Part shown: piece after piece, positions 45,006-54,792 of the stretch | Position numbering within the stretch: position 1 is the stretch's first letter | How the letters are laid out: each line of letters opens with the position of its first letter | Source: Rhizobium grahamii CCGE 502 | GTDB taxonomy: Bacteria > Pseudomonadota > Alphaproteobacteria > Rhizobiales > Rhizobiaceae | Direction of reading: 5' to 3' | Assembly: GCF_000298315.2 (NCBI RefSeq) | Contig: NZ_AEYE02000014.1 | Coordinates: 124,001-188,000, forward strand | Length of the DNA stretch: 64,000 nucleotides | Position numbers and translations under genes: made by a program | Notes under the pieces: model-generated | The model's database searches: none | What the model saw: only the letters and a program-made list of their open reading frames with translations | What the model was told of the DNA's origin: nothing

Positions 45006-46265
45006 TTACTTGCCTGGCTTGTACCAGCCGTCGAGGCCCTTCTGGAGCTTGTCGGCAGCTGCCTGCGGCGTGTCGGTGCCGTTGATGACGTTCGCCGACT
45101 CAATCCAGGTCTCGTTTTCGAGGTTTGGAGTGCCGCGCCCGAGGATCTGATAGGTCGAACGGATCGTCGACTTGTACGGGCCGCGCCAGGAAACGAACTC
45201 CTGAGCCAGCGGATCGCTCATCTTCACCGGGTTGGAGTTCAGGCTGAAGAAGCCCGGCAGCGAGTTCGCGTAGATGTCGGCGAATTCGCCGGAGGCAACC
45301 CACGACAGGAACTTCTTGGCTTCTTCGGCATGCGTGCTCTTGGCATTCAGCGCGACGCCAATATCCGGATGGTCGGAGATGTAGCCCTGGTCGCCAGCCT
45401 TCGGAACCGGCGGTGGGAAGGCGCCCATCTTGAACTGCGCCTGGCTGTTGAACAGTGCGATTTCCCAGGAACCGGCCGGGTAGATCGCCGCACGACCGAG
45501 CGTGAAGAGGTTCTGGCTATCCGAATAGGTCTGAGCTTCGAAGCCATCGCCGAGGTACGGCTTCCACTTGGCGAGCTCTTCATACGGCTTAACCCAGTCG
45601 GCATCCGTCAGCTTCTGCTTGCCTTCGATCAGCGCCAAACGACCGTCTTCACCCTTCCAGTAGTTTGGGCCGATGTTCTGGTAGCCCATGGTTGCGGCTT
45701 CCCAGAGGTCCTTGGTGCCCATGGCGAGCGGGATATAGGTACCGTCTGCCTTGATCTTCTCCAGAGCTGCGAAGAATTCATCTTCCGTCTTCGGAACGGA
45801 GATGCCGAGCTTGTCAAAGGCGTCCTTGTTGTAGATGAAGCCGTGGATGACCGAAGCCATCGGCACGCAGAAGGTGGACTTGCCGTCGTCGGTCGACCAG
45901 GCAGCCTTGGCAACCGGCGTGAAATTCTCCATGCCAGACAGGCTGGTGAGGTCGGCGAGCTGCTGCTTCTTGAAGAGTTCAAGAGATGTATCGAACGGAC
46001 GGCAGGTGATGATATCGCCTGCGGAGCCCGCATCGAGCTTGGCATTCAGCGAAGCGTTGTATTCCGTCGGCGCGGTCGGCGAGAAGACGATCTTGATGCC
46101 CGGGTTCTTGGCTTCGAACGCCGGGATGATCTTTTCCTGCCAGATCTGCAGGTCGTCGTTACGCCAGCTTTCGACCGTCAGCGTGACGTCGGCGGCATGA
46201 GCAAAGCCGACGGATGTCAGCAGGCTCGAAGCCAGCAGGAAGCCTTTCAGTGCAGTGTGTCTCAT
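45006..46265 (-). CDS. Sugar ABC transporter substrate-binding protein
   Basis: The ATG at 46265 follows AGGAGAGGG; 419 residues with a signal peptide ending AHAADV. It is a family 1 solute-binding protein: TLTVESWRNDDLQIWQEKIIP, FEAKNPGIKIVF, IHGFIYNKDAFDKLGI, ADGTYIPLAMGTKDLW and RAAIYPAGSWEIALFN. Trp-rich and acidic positions suit a sugar ligand. With a BadF-type kinase and a Gfo dehydrogenase nearby, an aminosugar or chitin/peptidoglycan sugar is the best guess. Confidence 0.9.
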   Translation of the reverse strand: MRHTALKGFLLASSLLTSVGFAHAADVTLTVESWRNDDLQIWQEKIIPAFEAKNPGIKIVFSPTAPTEYNASLNAKLDAGSAGDIITCRPFDTSLELFKKQQLADLTSLSGMENFTPVAKAAWSTDDGKSTFCVPMASVIHGFIYNKDAFDKLGISVPKTEDEFFAALEKIKADGTYIPLAMGTKDLWEAATMGYQNIGPNYWKGEDGRLALIEGKQKLTDADWVKPYEELAKWKPYLGDGFEAQTYSDSQNLFTLGRAAIYPAGSWEIALFNSQAQFKMGAFPPPVPKAGDQGYISDHPDIGVALNAKSTHAEEAKKFLSWVASGEFADIYANSLPGFFSLNSNPVKMSDPLAQEFVSWRGPYKSTIRSTYQILGRGTPNLENETWIESANVINGTDTPQAAADKLQKGLDGWYKPGK

Positions 46266-46793
46266 TTCCCTCTCCTGTTTTGAGCGCCGATAAGGCGCCG
46301 TTCTTGACCTGAAACGAGCGACTGCATGCACGAGGTGACACGCAACGCTCTCCTGAGGGCCGTCAACAACTGCCGGCCCGAAAGCTCGATCGGCGCGACG
46401 AGGCCTAACCAACACCCGTCGACCAGACAGCGTACCCGAACAAGAAACCGATCCGGCACAGCCATGAAAGGGAAACCGATGGCGAGAACGGCTTGAAGGC
46501 GACAAGCCGCCACGACCGATTCCGCATTTCATCGAGTGGCCCGGCTTATGTATGTCCTGCCGGTTTGTCGCTGCCCGATGCGCTGTTCCCTTTGAGTTGA
46601 ATTAAGGCCAAAAAAATACCAATTGTCCAGCCAATTTTAACATCTGCACGACGGAAATGCCGAATTAAAAATTTTATCGTTCAAAATCAATGATATAAAA
46701 AGATGAATTTTTGCCGCGCTTTGTACTTGGTAAATGGTATTTTTTTGGTATTATAGTGAAAACAAGGGGAATGAGTGGATTTTTGGTGGCTCA
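46266..46793. promoter_or_regulatory. Divergent promoter region with repeated TTGGTA/TACCAA motifs
   Basis: About 530 bp lie between the binding-protein and kinase genes. The part from 46600 to 46760 is very AT-rich and contains AAATACCAATT at 46614-46624 and, near the kinase, TTGGTA, TGGTAT and TTGGTATTA within 46729-46752. These oppositely oriented copies are likely sites for the GntR/HutC regulator of the cluster. Farther left (46300-46560) nothing coding was recognised. Confidence 0.5.
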
Positions 46794-47678
46794 ATGACAG
46801 AACTTGCGATCGGCATTGATGGCGGCGGCTCCAGTTGCCGCGCCGCGGTCACGAATGCGGCGGGGCGCATCCTCGGCCGTGGCACGGCCGGTCCGTCGAA
46901 CATCCTCTCCGACCTCGACAATTCGTTGATCAACATTGTGGCGTCAGCGAAGAACGCCTTGAGCGACGCCGGCCTTTCCCCTGAATCCGTTTCCAGCGTG
47001 GCGGCCGTTGTCGGCGTCGCCGGCGCGAATGTCGGCGACTATGCAGAACGCATCGAACGCGTTCTGCCCTTTGCCAGACGCCGGGTTGTCACCGATGCAA
47101 CGACAGCCCTGCAAGGAGCTCTCGGCGATTACGACGGCGTGATCGGCGCATTCGGCACAGGCTCCGTTTACAGTGCGCGCCGCAACGGCAAGATCTACGG
47201 CATCGGAGGCTGGGGGTTCGTTGTCGGTGATCAGGCAAGCGGCGCTCGCCTCGGCCGCGACCTCTTGGAGCAGTCCCTGCTTGCGCGTGACGGGGTGCGC
47301 CCGTCCTCGCCCGTGACCCAGACCGTCATGGCCGAGTATGGCGACGATCCCGAACGGGTCGTCGAGTTTGCCCATGTGTCCCGTCCCAATGACTTTGCCC
47401 GCTATGCACCTGTCGTTTTCGAAGCTGCAGCCAAGGGCGACCCGGTTGCGACGGCAATCGTTCGGAACGCAGCAGCCTCGATCGGCGAGAGCCTTGATGC
47501 ACTGCTCTGGCCGGAATGCGAGGCGATCTGCCTGTTGGGCGGGCTGGCGAACGCCTATCGTCCGTGGCTCGCAGAACGTCACGTTGCTCTGCTGCGCGAG
47601 CCGCGCGGCGACGTCCTGCAGGGCGCCATCGATCTCGCTGTGAAGTTTCTGCACGAGGAAGGAACAAGCGCGGCATGA
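46794..47678 (+). CDS. BadF/BadG/BcrA/BcrD-type sugar kinase (N-acetylglucosamine kinase-like)
   Basis: The ATG at 46794 gives 294 residues; GGTGG upstream is a modest ribosome binding site. It has the ASKHA ATPase fold: phosphate 1 loop AIGIDGGGSSCRAAV, TAGPSN, DATTALQGALG, GTGSVYSARRNGK and GGWGFVVGDQASGARLGRD. Bacterial members with these blocks phosphorylate N-acetylglucosamine or glucosamine. Its stop overlaps the GntR start, so kinase and regulator are coupled. It is divergent from the sugar importer. Confidence 0.88.
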   Translation: MTELAIGIDGGGSSCRAAVTNAAGRILGRGTAGPSNILSDLDNSLINIVASAKNALSDAGLSPESVSSVAAVVGVAGANVGDYAERIERVLPFARRRVVTDATTALQGALGDYDGVIGAFGTGSVYSARRNGKIYGIGGWGFVVGDQASGARLGRDLLEQSLLARDGVRPSSPVTQTVMAEYGDDPERVVEFAHVSRPNDFARYAPVVFEAAAKGDPVATAIVRNAAASIGESLDALLWPECEAICLLGGLANAYRPWLAERHVALLREPRGDVLQGAIDLAVKFLHEEGTSAA

Positions 47679-48439
47679 CCGACGATTTTGCAAGCCTCCT
47701 TTCCCCCGAGCGCCTTCAGGCTGGCGGCACCGGCCCGCTCTACGTCAAACTGCGGCGCACGCTGGAAGATGCCATTCGCACAGGCACGCTTGGCCATGGC
47801 GACGCTCTGCCACCCGAGCGTGACATCGCGGAATTTGCAACGGTCAGCCGGGTGACTGTGCGCAAAGCGATCGATGAGCTGGTTGCCGACGGCCTGCTGG
47901 TGCGCCGCCACGGCTCCGGCACCTTTGTGACGAAGCCGGTGTCGAAGGTCGAGCAACGTCTCTCGCAGCTTACCTCCTTTACCGAGGATATGGCGCGCCG
48001 CGGCATGACCTCGCGATCCGAATGGTTGCACAAGGGCATCCACACGCCCTCGCCGGATGAAATGATGATTCTCGGTCTCGCGACGGATGTCAGGGTTTCA
48101 CGGCTCAGCCGATTGCGCATCGCTGATGACCAGCCGCTGGCCATAGAAAACGCCAGCGTCTCCGGAGAATTCCTGCCCGATCCCTTTGTCGTGACAACGT
48201 CGCTTTATGCCGAACTCGAGCGCCGTCAGGTCCGCCCGGTCCGCGCCGTGCAGCGGATTTCCGCTACCAACATGAAGGAAGCCGACGCCCATCTGCTTGG
48301 CGTACCTGTCGGCGCTGCAGGGCTGTCGATCGAGCGTATCTCCTATCTCGGCTCCGGGCGAGCGGTTGAATTTACGCGCTCGCTCTATCGCGGCGATGCC
48401 TATGATTTTGTCGCTGAACTGACGATCGGCGTGCCGTGA
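47675..48439 (+). CDS. GntR family regulator (HutC/UTRA subfamily)
   Basis: The ATG at 47675 overlaps the kinase stop (ATGA); 254 residues. Residues about 18-85 form the GntR winged helix (LPPERDIAEFATVSRVTVRK and VRRHGSGTFV). Residues about 105-245 are a UTRA ligand domain (RLSRLRIADDQPLAIENA; ERISYLGSGRAVEFTRSLYR). Regulators of this sort in aminosugar clusters (NagR/DasR-type) bind aminosugar phosphates. It probably controls the divergent promoters between 46266 and 46793. Confidence 0.92.
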   Translation: MTDDFASLLSPERLQAGGTGPLYVKLRRTLEDAIRTGTLGHGDALPPERDIAEFATVSRVTVRKAIDELVADGLLVRRHGSGTFVTKPVSKVEQRLSQLTSFTEDMARRGMTSRSEWLHKGIHTPSPDEMMILGLATDVRVSRLSRLRIADDQPLAIENASVSGEFLPDPFVVTTSLYAELERRQVRPVRAVQRISATNMKEADAHLLGVPVGAAGLSIERISYLGSGRAVEFTRSLYRGDAYDFVAELTIGVP

Positions 48440-48488
48440 TGCCTGGTCGCATTGAAGAGACGGCGAATGGCGTCTATTCCATGTACCC

Positions 48489-49364
48489 ATGACAGCTCGC
48501 ATCACACTCCTCGACAGCATCTCCGATCCCGGAAATCCCGCAAAGCCGAATGACGACAGCTTCGGCTGCAACGAGTCCTGCGCCTTCGTCATCGACGGTG
48601 CGACGGGGCTCGGAGACCGCCAATATATGGATGTGGCGGGCAGTGACGCCGCCTGGATCGCCCAGCATTTCGCTCGCGGCTTTGAGGATCAGATCACCCG
48701 TGAGTCCAGCATCTCGGAGGTTGCGCGCGACCTGTCGGTCGCAGCCCGGGCGGCTTTTCTCCGACACAACGAGAACGTGCCGCGTTATGCCTGGCCATTG
48801 ACCGCATTCGCGATGCTGCATCAAACACGCAATGGCTTCCACTTCATCGGCCTCGGCGACTCCTGCGTCTTCCTGCTACAGGAAGACGGCTCCGCCACCA
48901 TGCACATGGCAATCCCGGGTGCCTATCAATATGAGCAGAACCAGGCGCGAAAACACATTGCGCGCACGGGCGGCATCACCAAGGAAGGTGGCGCGCTCGG
49001 CAATACCGAGACCCTCGCCTTGTTGCGCCAGCACCGCGAACGGCAGAATACGCCGGAGAGCGGGGTCTGGACCCTCGGCCTCGTGCCGGAGGCAGCCGAC
49101 CACCTGATTTCTGAACGGCTGAATGTCAGAAGCAAGGCGCACGCCATCGTCTGCAGCGACGGCCTTTCGGACCTGGCGGTCCTTTACGCAGCTTATGATT
49201 CAGCGAGCCTCGTACGCACCGCACGAAATAGAGGATTGCGGCCAATGCTTGATGAACTCAGGCACCTCGAACGTGAGATCGATCCAGAAGGTCTACGCTA
49301 TCCACGCTTCAAGCAGAGCGACGACACTACGGCCCTGCTTGTCGAATTGACGCTCGACGCCTGA
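48489..49364 (+). CDS. PP2C-like protein serine/threonine phosphatase
   Basis: The protein has 291 residues. PP2C metal-binding blocks are seen in order: NDDSFG (about residue 21), VIDGATGLGD with the key Asp, FIGLGDSCVF, AIVCSDGLSDL and QSDDTTALLV at the end. No sensor or membrane domain is attached. It lies 50 bp after the GntR gene and may be on the same transcript. Its target is unknown; no Ser/Thr kinase is encoded nearby. The ribosome binding site is weak. Confidence 0.88.
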   Translation: MTARITLLDSISDPGNPAKPNDDSFGCNESCAFVIDGATGLGDRQYMDVAGSDAAWIAQHFARGFEDQITRESSISEVARDLSVAARAAFLRHNENVPRYAWPLTAFAMLHQTRNGFHFIGLGDSCVFLLQEDGSATMHMAIPGAYQYEQNQARKHIARTGGITKEGGALGNTETLALLRQHRERQNTPESGVWTLGLVPEAADHLISERLNVRSKAHAIVCSDGLSDLAVLYAAYDSASLVRTARNRGLRPMLDELRHLEREIDPEGLRYPRFKQSDDTTALLVELTLDA

Positions 49365-49453
49365 AGCGATTTTCGATTCCGGGTCAGCGCGTTGCGCCGA
49401 AAACCTGAACCAATCAATGCAGCCGTTGCATCAAACATTGAAGACGCAGCCGG

Positions 49454-52400
49454 TCAGGCCGCGTCGTCGATTTGCTCGTCGCGCTTGCGCGGCACGTAGT
49501 TGAGAACCGGCCCCAGCCAACGCTCGACCTCGGCAACGTCCATGCCCTTGCGGTTCGCGTAATCCTCGACCTGATCCCGCTCCACCTTGGCGACGCCGAA
49601 GTAGTAGGAATCGGGGTGGCCGATATAGATGCCCGAAACGGAAGAGCCCGGCCACATCGCGTAGCTCTCGGTGAGCGTCACACCTGCCGTCTTCTCCGCA
49701 TCGAGCAGGCCGAACAGCGTCTTCTTTTCGGTATGGTCGGGCTGCGCCGGATAGCCCGGTGCCGGACGGATACCGGCATATTCCTCGGTGATGAGCTGCT
49801 CGTTACTGAGATGCTCGTCCTTGGCGTAGCCCCAATATTCGCGACGTACCTGTAAGTGCATGCGCTCGGCAAAGGCTTCGGCGAAGCGATCGGCCAACGC
49901 CTTCACGAGGATCGACGAATAGTCGTCATTGGCGCGTTCGAAGCGTTCGGCAATTGCGACCTCTTCGATACCGGCCGTGACGACGAAACCGCCAACATAG
50001 TCCTGAACGCCGCTTTCGACCGACGCAACGAAGTCCGACAGCGCCACGTTCGGCCGGCCGTCACGCTTCGACAGCTGCTGGCGCAGCGTGAAGAAGGTGG
50101 CAAGCTCGTCCTTGCGGCTCTCGTCCTTGAACAGGCGGATATCGTCGCCAACTGCGTTCGCTGGCCAGAAGCCGATGACGGCGCGCGGGTGGAACCACTT
50201 CTCGTCGATGATCTGCTTCAGCATCGCCTGCGCATCGGCCCAAAGCGCACGAGCGGCCTCGCCTTGCTTCTCGTCCTCGAGAATGGCTGGGAACCGGCCA
50301 CGCAACTCCCAGGTCTGGAAGAACGGCGTCCAGTCGATGTACTTGGCGATATCAGCGAGATCGTAGCCGTCGAACACCTTGGTGCCGAGGAAGCTCGGCT
50401 TGGTCGGCTTATAGGCCGCCCAATCGACCTGCTGCGCATTTTCGCGGGCACGGGCGAGCGGCAGACGCACCTTCTCGGCCTCGCTACGCGCATGCGCCGC
50501 CGCCACCTTGGCGTATTCGGCACGGATATCGGCCACATAGCCATCGCGATTGTCAGGCGACAGCAGCGTCGAGACCACACCGACGGCCCGGCTGGCATCC
50601 GTCACATAGACGGCCTGGCCCTTGTTGTAGCCCGGATGGATCTTGACGGCCGTGTGGACACGGCTCGTCGTCGCGCCACCAATCAGCAATGGCAGGTCCA
50701 GACCCTGACGCTCCATCTCGGCGGCGACATGCACCATCTCGTCGAGCGACGGCGTGATCAGGCCGGAAAGGCCTATGACGTCAACCTTCTCGGCAACGGC
50801 GGTCTCGAGGATCTTCGTCGCCGGCACCATGACGCCGAGGTCGATGATCTCGTAGTTGTTGCAGGCGAGCACGACGCCGACGATGTTCTTGCCGATATCG
50901 TGGACGTCGCCCTTGACGGTCGCCATCAGGATCTTGCCGGCAGCCTTGCGGTCATCGCCGCCGTTCTGGCGCTTCTCCTCTTCCATGTAAGGCAGAAGCA
51001 CGGCCACGGCCTGCTTCATCACGCGCGCCGACTTGACAACCTGCGGCAGGAACATCTTACCCGATCCGAACAGGTCGCCGACCACGTTCATGCCGGCCAT
51101 CAGCGGGCCTTCGATGACGTGCAGCGGACGCTCCGCCTTCTGGCGCGCCTCTTCGGTATCGGCATCGATATATTCGGTAATGCCGTTGACCAGCGCATGT
51201 TCAAGCCGCTTCTCGACCGACCATTCGCGCCAGGAGAGGTCCTGCACGCGTCCTTCGCGTGCGGCTCCGCCGCGGAACTTCTCGGCCACTTCGAGCAGAC
51301 GCTCGGTCGCATCGGCACGGCGGTTCAGCACCACGTCCTCGCACGCCTCGCGCAGCTCGGCGTCGATCTGGTCATAGACGGCGAGCTGGCCAGCATTGAC
51401 GATGCCCATGTCCATGCCCGCCTGGATGGCGTGGTAGAGGAACACGGCATGCATCGCCTCGCGCACCGGCTCGTTGCCGCGGAACGAGAAGGAGAGGTTC
51501 GAAACGCCGCCCGAGATATGCACGAGCGGCATCTTCTGGCGGATCGTGCGCGTCGCCTCGATGAAGTCGACGCCGTAATTGTTGTGCTCTTCGATGCCGG
51601 TCGCGACCGCAAAGACGTTCGGGTCGAAGATGATGTCTTCGGGTGGGAAGCCCGCCTTTTCGGTCAAGAGCTTGTAGGCGCGCGTGCAGATCTCGACCTT
51701 GCGGTCATAGGTATCCGCCTGCCCCGTCTCGTCGAAGGCCATGACGACCACGGCTGCGCCATAGGCATGCAGCAGCTTCGCTTGCGCCAGGAAGTTCTCT
51801 TCGCCTTCCTTCAGCGAAATCGAGTTGACGATCGGCTTGCCCTGCACCCGCTTCAAGCCAGATTCAATGATCGAGAACTTGGACGAGTCGATCATGACGG
51901 GCACGCGAGCGATATCCGGCTCGGCGGCGATCAGGTTCAAGAACTCGACCATCGCCTTTTCGGAATCGATCAGGCCTTCGTCCATGTTGATGTCGATGAT
52001 CTGCGCGCCGTTCTCCACCTGGTCGCGCGCCACATCGAGCGCTGCGGTGTAGTCGGCATTGGTGATCAGCTTGCGGAAGCGTGCCGAGCCCGTGACGTTG
52101 GTGCGCTCGCCGACGTTCACAAAGGGAATGTCCTTGGTCAGCTCGAAGGGCTCGAGGCCCGACAGCGACATGAACGGCCGATGCTCGGGGATCGGACGCG
52201 GCTTGTACTTGGCGACGACCTCGGCGATCGCCTTGATGTGCTCCGGCGTCGAGCCGCAGCAGCCACCGACGATGTTGACGAGGCCTTCGCGGGCGAACTC
52301 GTCGATCTGCGCCGCCATCAGCTCTGGCGTCTCGTCATACTGGCCGAACTCGTTCGGCAGGCCGGCGTTCGGATAGGCGCAGATAAAGGTGTCGGCAACG

Positions 52401-53227
52401 CCGGACAGCTCCTGCAGGTGCGGACGCATGGCGTTGGCGCCGAGCGCGCAGTTGAGGCCGATCGTAAACGGGTTGGCATGGCGCACGGAGTTCCAGAACG
52501 CCGACGGCGTCTGGCCCGACAGCGTGCGGCCGGAAAGGTCGGTGATCGTACCCGAGATCATGACGGGAAGGCGGATGCCCTTGGCCTCGAAGCGCTCCTC
52601 GCAAGCAAAGATCGCCGCCTTGGCGTTCAGCGTATCAAAGATCGTCTCGATCAGGATGATATCGGCGCCACCATCTATCAGCCCGTCGATCTGTTCGGCA
52701 TAGGCCATGCGCAGGTCGTCGAAGGTGACGGCGCGAAAGCCCGGATTGTTGACGTCAGGGGAGATCGATGCCGTGCGGTTGGTCGGGCCGATGGCGCCGG
52801 CCACGAAACGGCGGCGGCCATCCTCGCGCTCGGCGCGGATGCAAGCACGGCGCACGATCTCGGCGCCTTCCTTGTTGAGCGCGTAGACCTCGCCTTCCAT
52901 CGCATAATCGGCCTGCGCGATGCGGGTCGACGAGAACGTATTGGTCTCAAGGATATCGGCGCCGGCCTTGGCGTATTTGTAATGGATCTCTTCGATCGCA
53001 TCCGGCTGCGACAGGATCAGAAGGTCGTTGTTTCCCTTCTGGTGGCAGGCACAGCCGATGAAACGATCGCCGCGGAAATGGTCTTCATCGAAGCCCAGCC
53101 CCTGGATCTGTGTGCCCATGGCACCGTCAAGAACGAGGATGCGTTCGCTGGCGGCTTTCTTGAGCGCAGCAAACACTTCACTACCGTCGCGCTTTGCCCC
53201 TTCGGAACCAAACAGAGTATCAAACAC
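49454..53227 (-). CDS. metH: Cobalamin-dependent methionine synthase
   Basis: It starts at a GTG (53227) after AAGGAG; 1257 residues, full length for the family. Modules in order: homocysteine methyltransferase (about 20-345, zinc Cys in GLNCALGAN and [10 protein letters not shown]); pterin domain (about 360-640, [16 protein letters not shown]); helical cap (about 660-750); B12 Rossmann domain with the axial His in [11 protein letters not shown] (about 780); SAM reactivation domain (about 920-1240, [12 protein letters not shown]). It moves the methyl of methyl-THF, made by MetF, to homocysteine. A perfect 20-bp palindrome lies 43 bp upstream. I saw no cobalamin riboswitch in the short leader. 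Confidence 0.97.
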   Translation of the reverse strand: MFDTLFGSEGAKRDGSEVFAALKKAASERILVLDGAMGTQIQGLGFDEDHFRGDRFIGCACHQKGNNDLLILSQPDAIEEIHYKYAKAGADILETNTFSSTRIAQADYAMEGEVYALNKEGAEIVRRACIRAEREDGRRRFVAGAIGPTNRTASISPDVNNPGFRAVTFDDLRMAYAEQIDGLIDGGADIILIETIFDTLNAKAAIFACEERFEAKGIRLPVMISGTITDLSGRTLSGQTPSAFWNSVRHANPFTIGLNCALGANAMRPHLQELSGVADTFICAYPNAGLPNEFGQYDETPELMAAQIDEFAREGLVNIVGGCCGSTPEHIKAIAEVVAKYKPRPIPEHRPFMSLSGLEPFELTKDIPFVNVGERTNVTGSARFRKLITNADYTAALDVARDQVENGAQIIDINMDEGLIDSEKAMVEFLNLIAAEPDIARVPVMIDSSKFSIIESGLKRVQGKPIVNSISLKEGEENFLAQAKLLHAYGAAVVVMAFDETGQADTYDRKVEICTRAYKLLTEKAGFPPEDIIFDPNVFAVATGIEEHNNYGVDFIEATRTIRQKMPLVHISGGVSNLSFSFRGNEPVREAMHAVFLYHAIQAGMDMGIVNAGQLAVYDQIDAELREACEDVVLNRRADATERLLEVAEKFRGGAAREGRVQDLSWREWSVEKRLEHALVNGITEYIDADTEEARQKAERPLHVIEGPLMAGMNVVGDLFGSGKMFLPQVVKSARVMKQAVAVLLPYMEEEKRQNGGDDRKAAGKILMATVKGDVHDIGKNIVGVVLACNNYEIIDLGVMVPATKILETAVAEKVDVIGLSGLITPSLDEMVHVAAEMERQGLDLPLLIGGATTSRVHTAVKIHPGYNKGQAVYVTDASRAVGVVSTLLSPDNRDGYVADIRAEYAKVAAAHARSEAEKVRLPLARARENAQQVDWAAYKPTKPSFLGTKVFDGYDLADIAKYIDWTPFFQTWELRGRFPAILEDEKQGEAARALWADAQAMLKQIIDEKWFHPRAVIGFWPANAVGDDIRLFKDESRKDELATFFTLRQQLSKRDGRPNVALSDFVASVESGVQDYVGGFVVTAGIEEVAIAERFERANDDYSSILVKALADRFAEAFAERMHLQVRREYWGYAKDEHLSNEQLITEEYAGIRPAPGYPAQPDHTEKKTLFGLLDAEKTAGVTLTESYAMWPGSSVSGIYIGHPDSYYFGVAKVERDQVEDYANRKGMDVAEVERWLGPVLNYVPRKRDEQIDDAA

Positions 53228-53269
53228 GGGCGGACTCCTTGACGTCGTTGCAGACCAAATGGTCCAATC

Positions 53270-53289
53270 ACATAAAGATATCTTTATGT
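53270..53289. promoter_or_regulatory. Perfect 20-bp palindromic operator of metH
   Basis: ACATAAAGATATCTTTATGT is a perfect inverted repeat, 43 bp before the metH start. Its inner 16 bp are identical to the palindrome in front of the ArsR-methyltransferase/metF operon (13512-13527). It also lies 110 bp before the divergent epimerase gene, which might respond too. Confidence 0.85.
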
Positions 53290-53399
53290 CAATATATCCA
53301 TCTCATGTGGCGCCTTTGCGGCGCTGGGCAGATGACAGACTCGAGCGGCCCCTATATAGGCGGTTGCGAAGGCTTTGTGCACGAAATCGGAGGAGTATC

Positions 53400-54659
53400 A
53401 TGGCACCTGCAAACGGCGACGCCGCGCTCGGAAACTGGACCACCCGCAGCTATCACCGCAACTGGCTTCTTGCACAGGCAAACGGGCTCTTCGATTTCTT
53501 CCAGCACAACTCCATCAACCCCAAGGGCGGCTTCTTCGATCTCGACGACACCGGCAAGCCACTCAATGCCGCCGGTCAGGTCCGCCCGATCCACATCACG
53601 TCACGCGCCGTTCATTGCTTTGCGATCGGCACGCTTCTCGGTCGCCCCGGCGCCGCCGACGTTGTCGATCACGGCATGCGGTACATCTGGAACCATCACC
53701 GCGACACCAGGAATAGCGGTTATTTCTGGTCGCTCGATGACAACGGTCCTGTTGATTCAAACAAGCAGGGGTACGGCCACGCCTTCGTCCTGCTCGCGGC
53801 ATCTTCCGCCAAGACAATCGGCCATCCGCTGGCCGACGGCATGCTGGCTGACATCACCGAAGTCCTGAACACGAAGTTCTGGGAAGCCAAGCACGGCGCC
53901 ATTGCCGAAGAGTTCACCGCCGACTGGCAAGCGCTCGACGGCGGCAACTACCGCGGCCAAAACTCCAACATGCACCTGACCGAAGCGCTGATGGCTGCCT
54001 TCGAGGCAACCGGCGACCGCGATTATCTCGCCAAGGCCGAAAGCATTGCCGACCTCGTCATCCGTCGCGCGGCCGGTTCCGTCGGCTGGCGCGTTGCCGA
54101 ACACTTCACCACCGATTGGGGTCTCGACAAGGATTACTACCATCCGAACGAAATGTTCCGTCCCGCGGGCACGACGCCGGGCCACTGGCTGGAATGGGCA
54201 CGTCTCCTCCTGCAGCTCTGGGTGCTCGGCGGCAAGAAGCAGGAATGGATGCCGGATGCGGCCAAGAGCCTGTTCTCGCAGTCGATCGCGCTCGGCTGGG
54301 ACGACGACAAGGGTGGCTTCTTCTATACGCTCGACTGGGACGACAAGCCCGCCAAGCGCAACAAGCTGTGGTGGCCGGCCTGCGAAGGTGCCGGCGCGGC
54401 GCACTTCCTCAACGAGCACCTGCCGAGCGACTACCACGAGGAACACTACCGCCGGATCTGGAACGTGATCGAGCGCTCGTTCATCGATCACAAGAACGGC
54501 GGCTGGCATGAGGAACTGACGGAGGATCTCGTTCCCTCGCACAGCCTGTTCCCCGGCAAGGGCGACATCTATCACGCCCTGCAGGCCTGCCTGATCCCTC
54601 TCTTCCCGGCGAACGGCAGCCTGACCAAAGTCATCGCGGAAGCGGGCGGCAAAATCTGA
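53400..54659 (+). CDS. N-acylglucosamine 2-epimerase (AGE) family isomerase
   Basis: The ATG at 53400 follows GGAGGA; 419 residues. It is an (alpha/alpha)6-barrel protein of the AGE family: GGFFDLDDTGKP, RAVHCFAIG, QNSNMHLTEALMAAFEAT, RPAGTTPGHWLEWARLLLQLW and LWWPACEGAGAA. His residues in HLTE, GHWLEW and NVIERSFIDHKNGGW fit the catalytic set of mannose isomerases or sugar 2-epimerases. Which sugar is used cannot be said. It is divergent from metH, with the metH operator between them. Confidence 0.9.
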   Translation: MAPANGDAALGNWTTRSYHRNWLLAQANGLFDFFQHNSINPKGGFFDLDDTGKPLNAAGQVRPIHITSRAVHCFAIGTLLGRPGAADVVDHGMRYIWNHHRDTRNSGYFWSLDDNGPVDSNKQGYGHAFVLLAASSAKTIGHPLADGMLADITEVLNTKFWEAKHGAIAEEFTADWQALDGGNYRGQNSNMHLTEALMAAFEATGDRDYLAKAESIADLVIRRAAGSVGWRVAEHFTTDWGLDKDYYHPNEMFRPAGTTPGHWLEWARLLLQLWVLGGKKQEWMPDAAKSLFSQSIALGWDDDKGGFFYTLDWDDKPAKRNKLWWPACEGAGAAHFLNEHLPSDYHEEHYRRIWNVIERSFIDHKNGGWHEELTEDLVPSHSLFPGKGDIYHALQACLIPLFPANGSLTKVIAEAGGKI

Positions 54660-54665
54660 TTTGAG

Positions 54666-54700
54666 CAAGCGCCACCTTCGTGGCGCTTGACCATTATTTT
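54666..54700 (+). terminator. Hairpin after the AGE-family gene
   Basis: CAAGCGCCAC pairs perfectly with GTGGCGCTTG over CTTC, followed by ACCATTATTTT. It begins 7 bp after the stop codon. The T run is displaced, so it may be a partial terminator. Confidence 0.65.
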
Positions 54701-54792
54701 CGAGCGCGAGCCACGCTGACCCACTGTCGCCAAGCGACGACAGGCAGCCGGAATGACTGTGCGCTGAAAAACAGATCGGTGCGAGGTTTTGT

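Noticed and set aside
49856-53242. A very long open frame (1128 codons) antisense to metH
   Set aside because: It mirrors the metH frame in a high-GC codon-biased gene, its product shows no domain, and the metH strand has all family motifs.
53228-53399. Possible cobalamin riboswitch in the metH leader
   Set aside because: The leader is too short and lacks a B12-box-like string; the palindrome explains the regulatory signal better.
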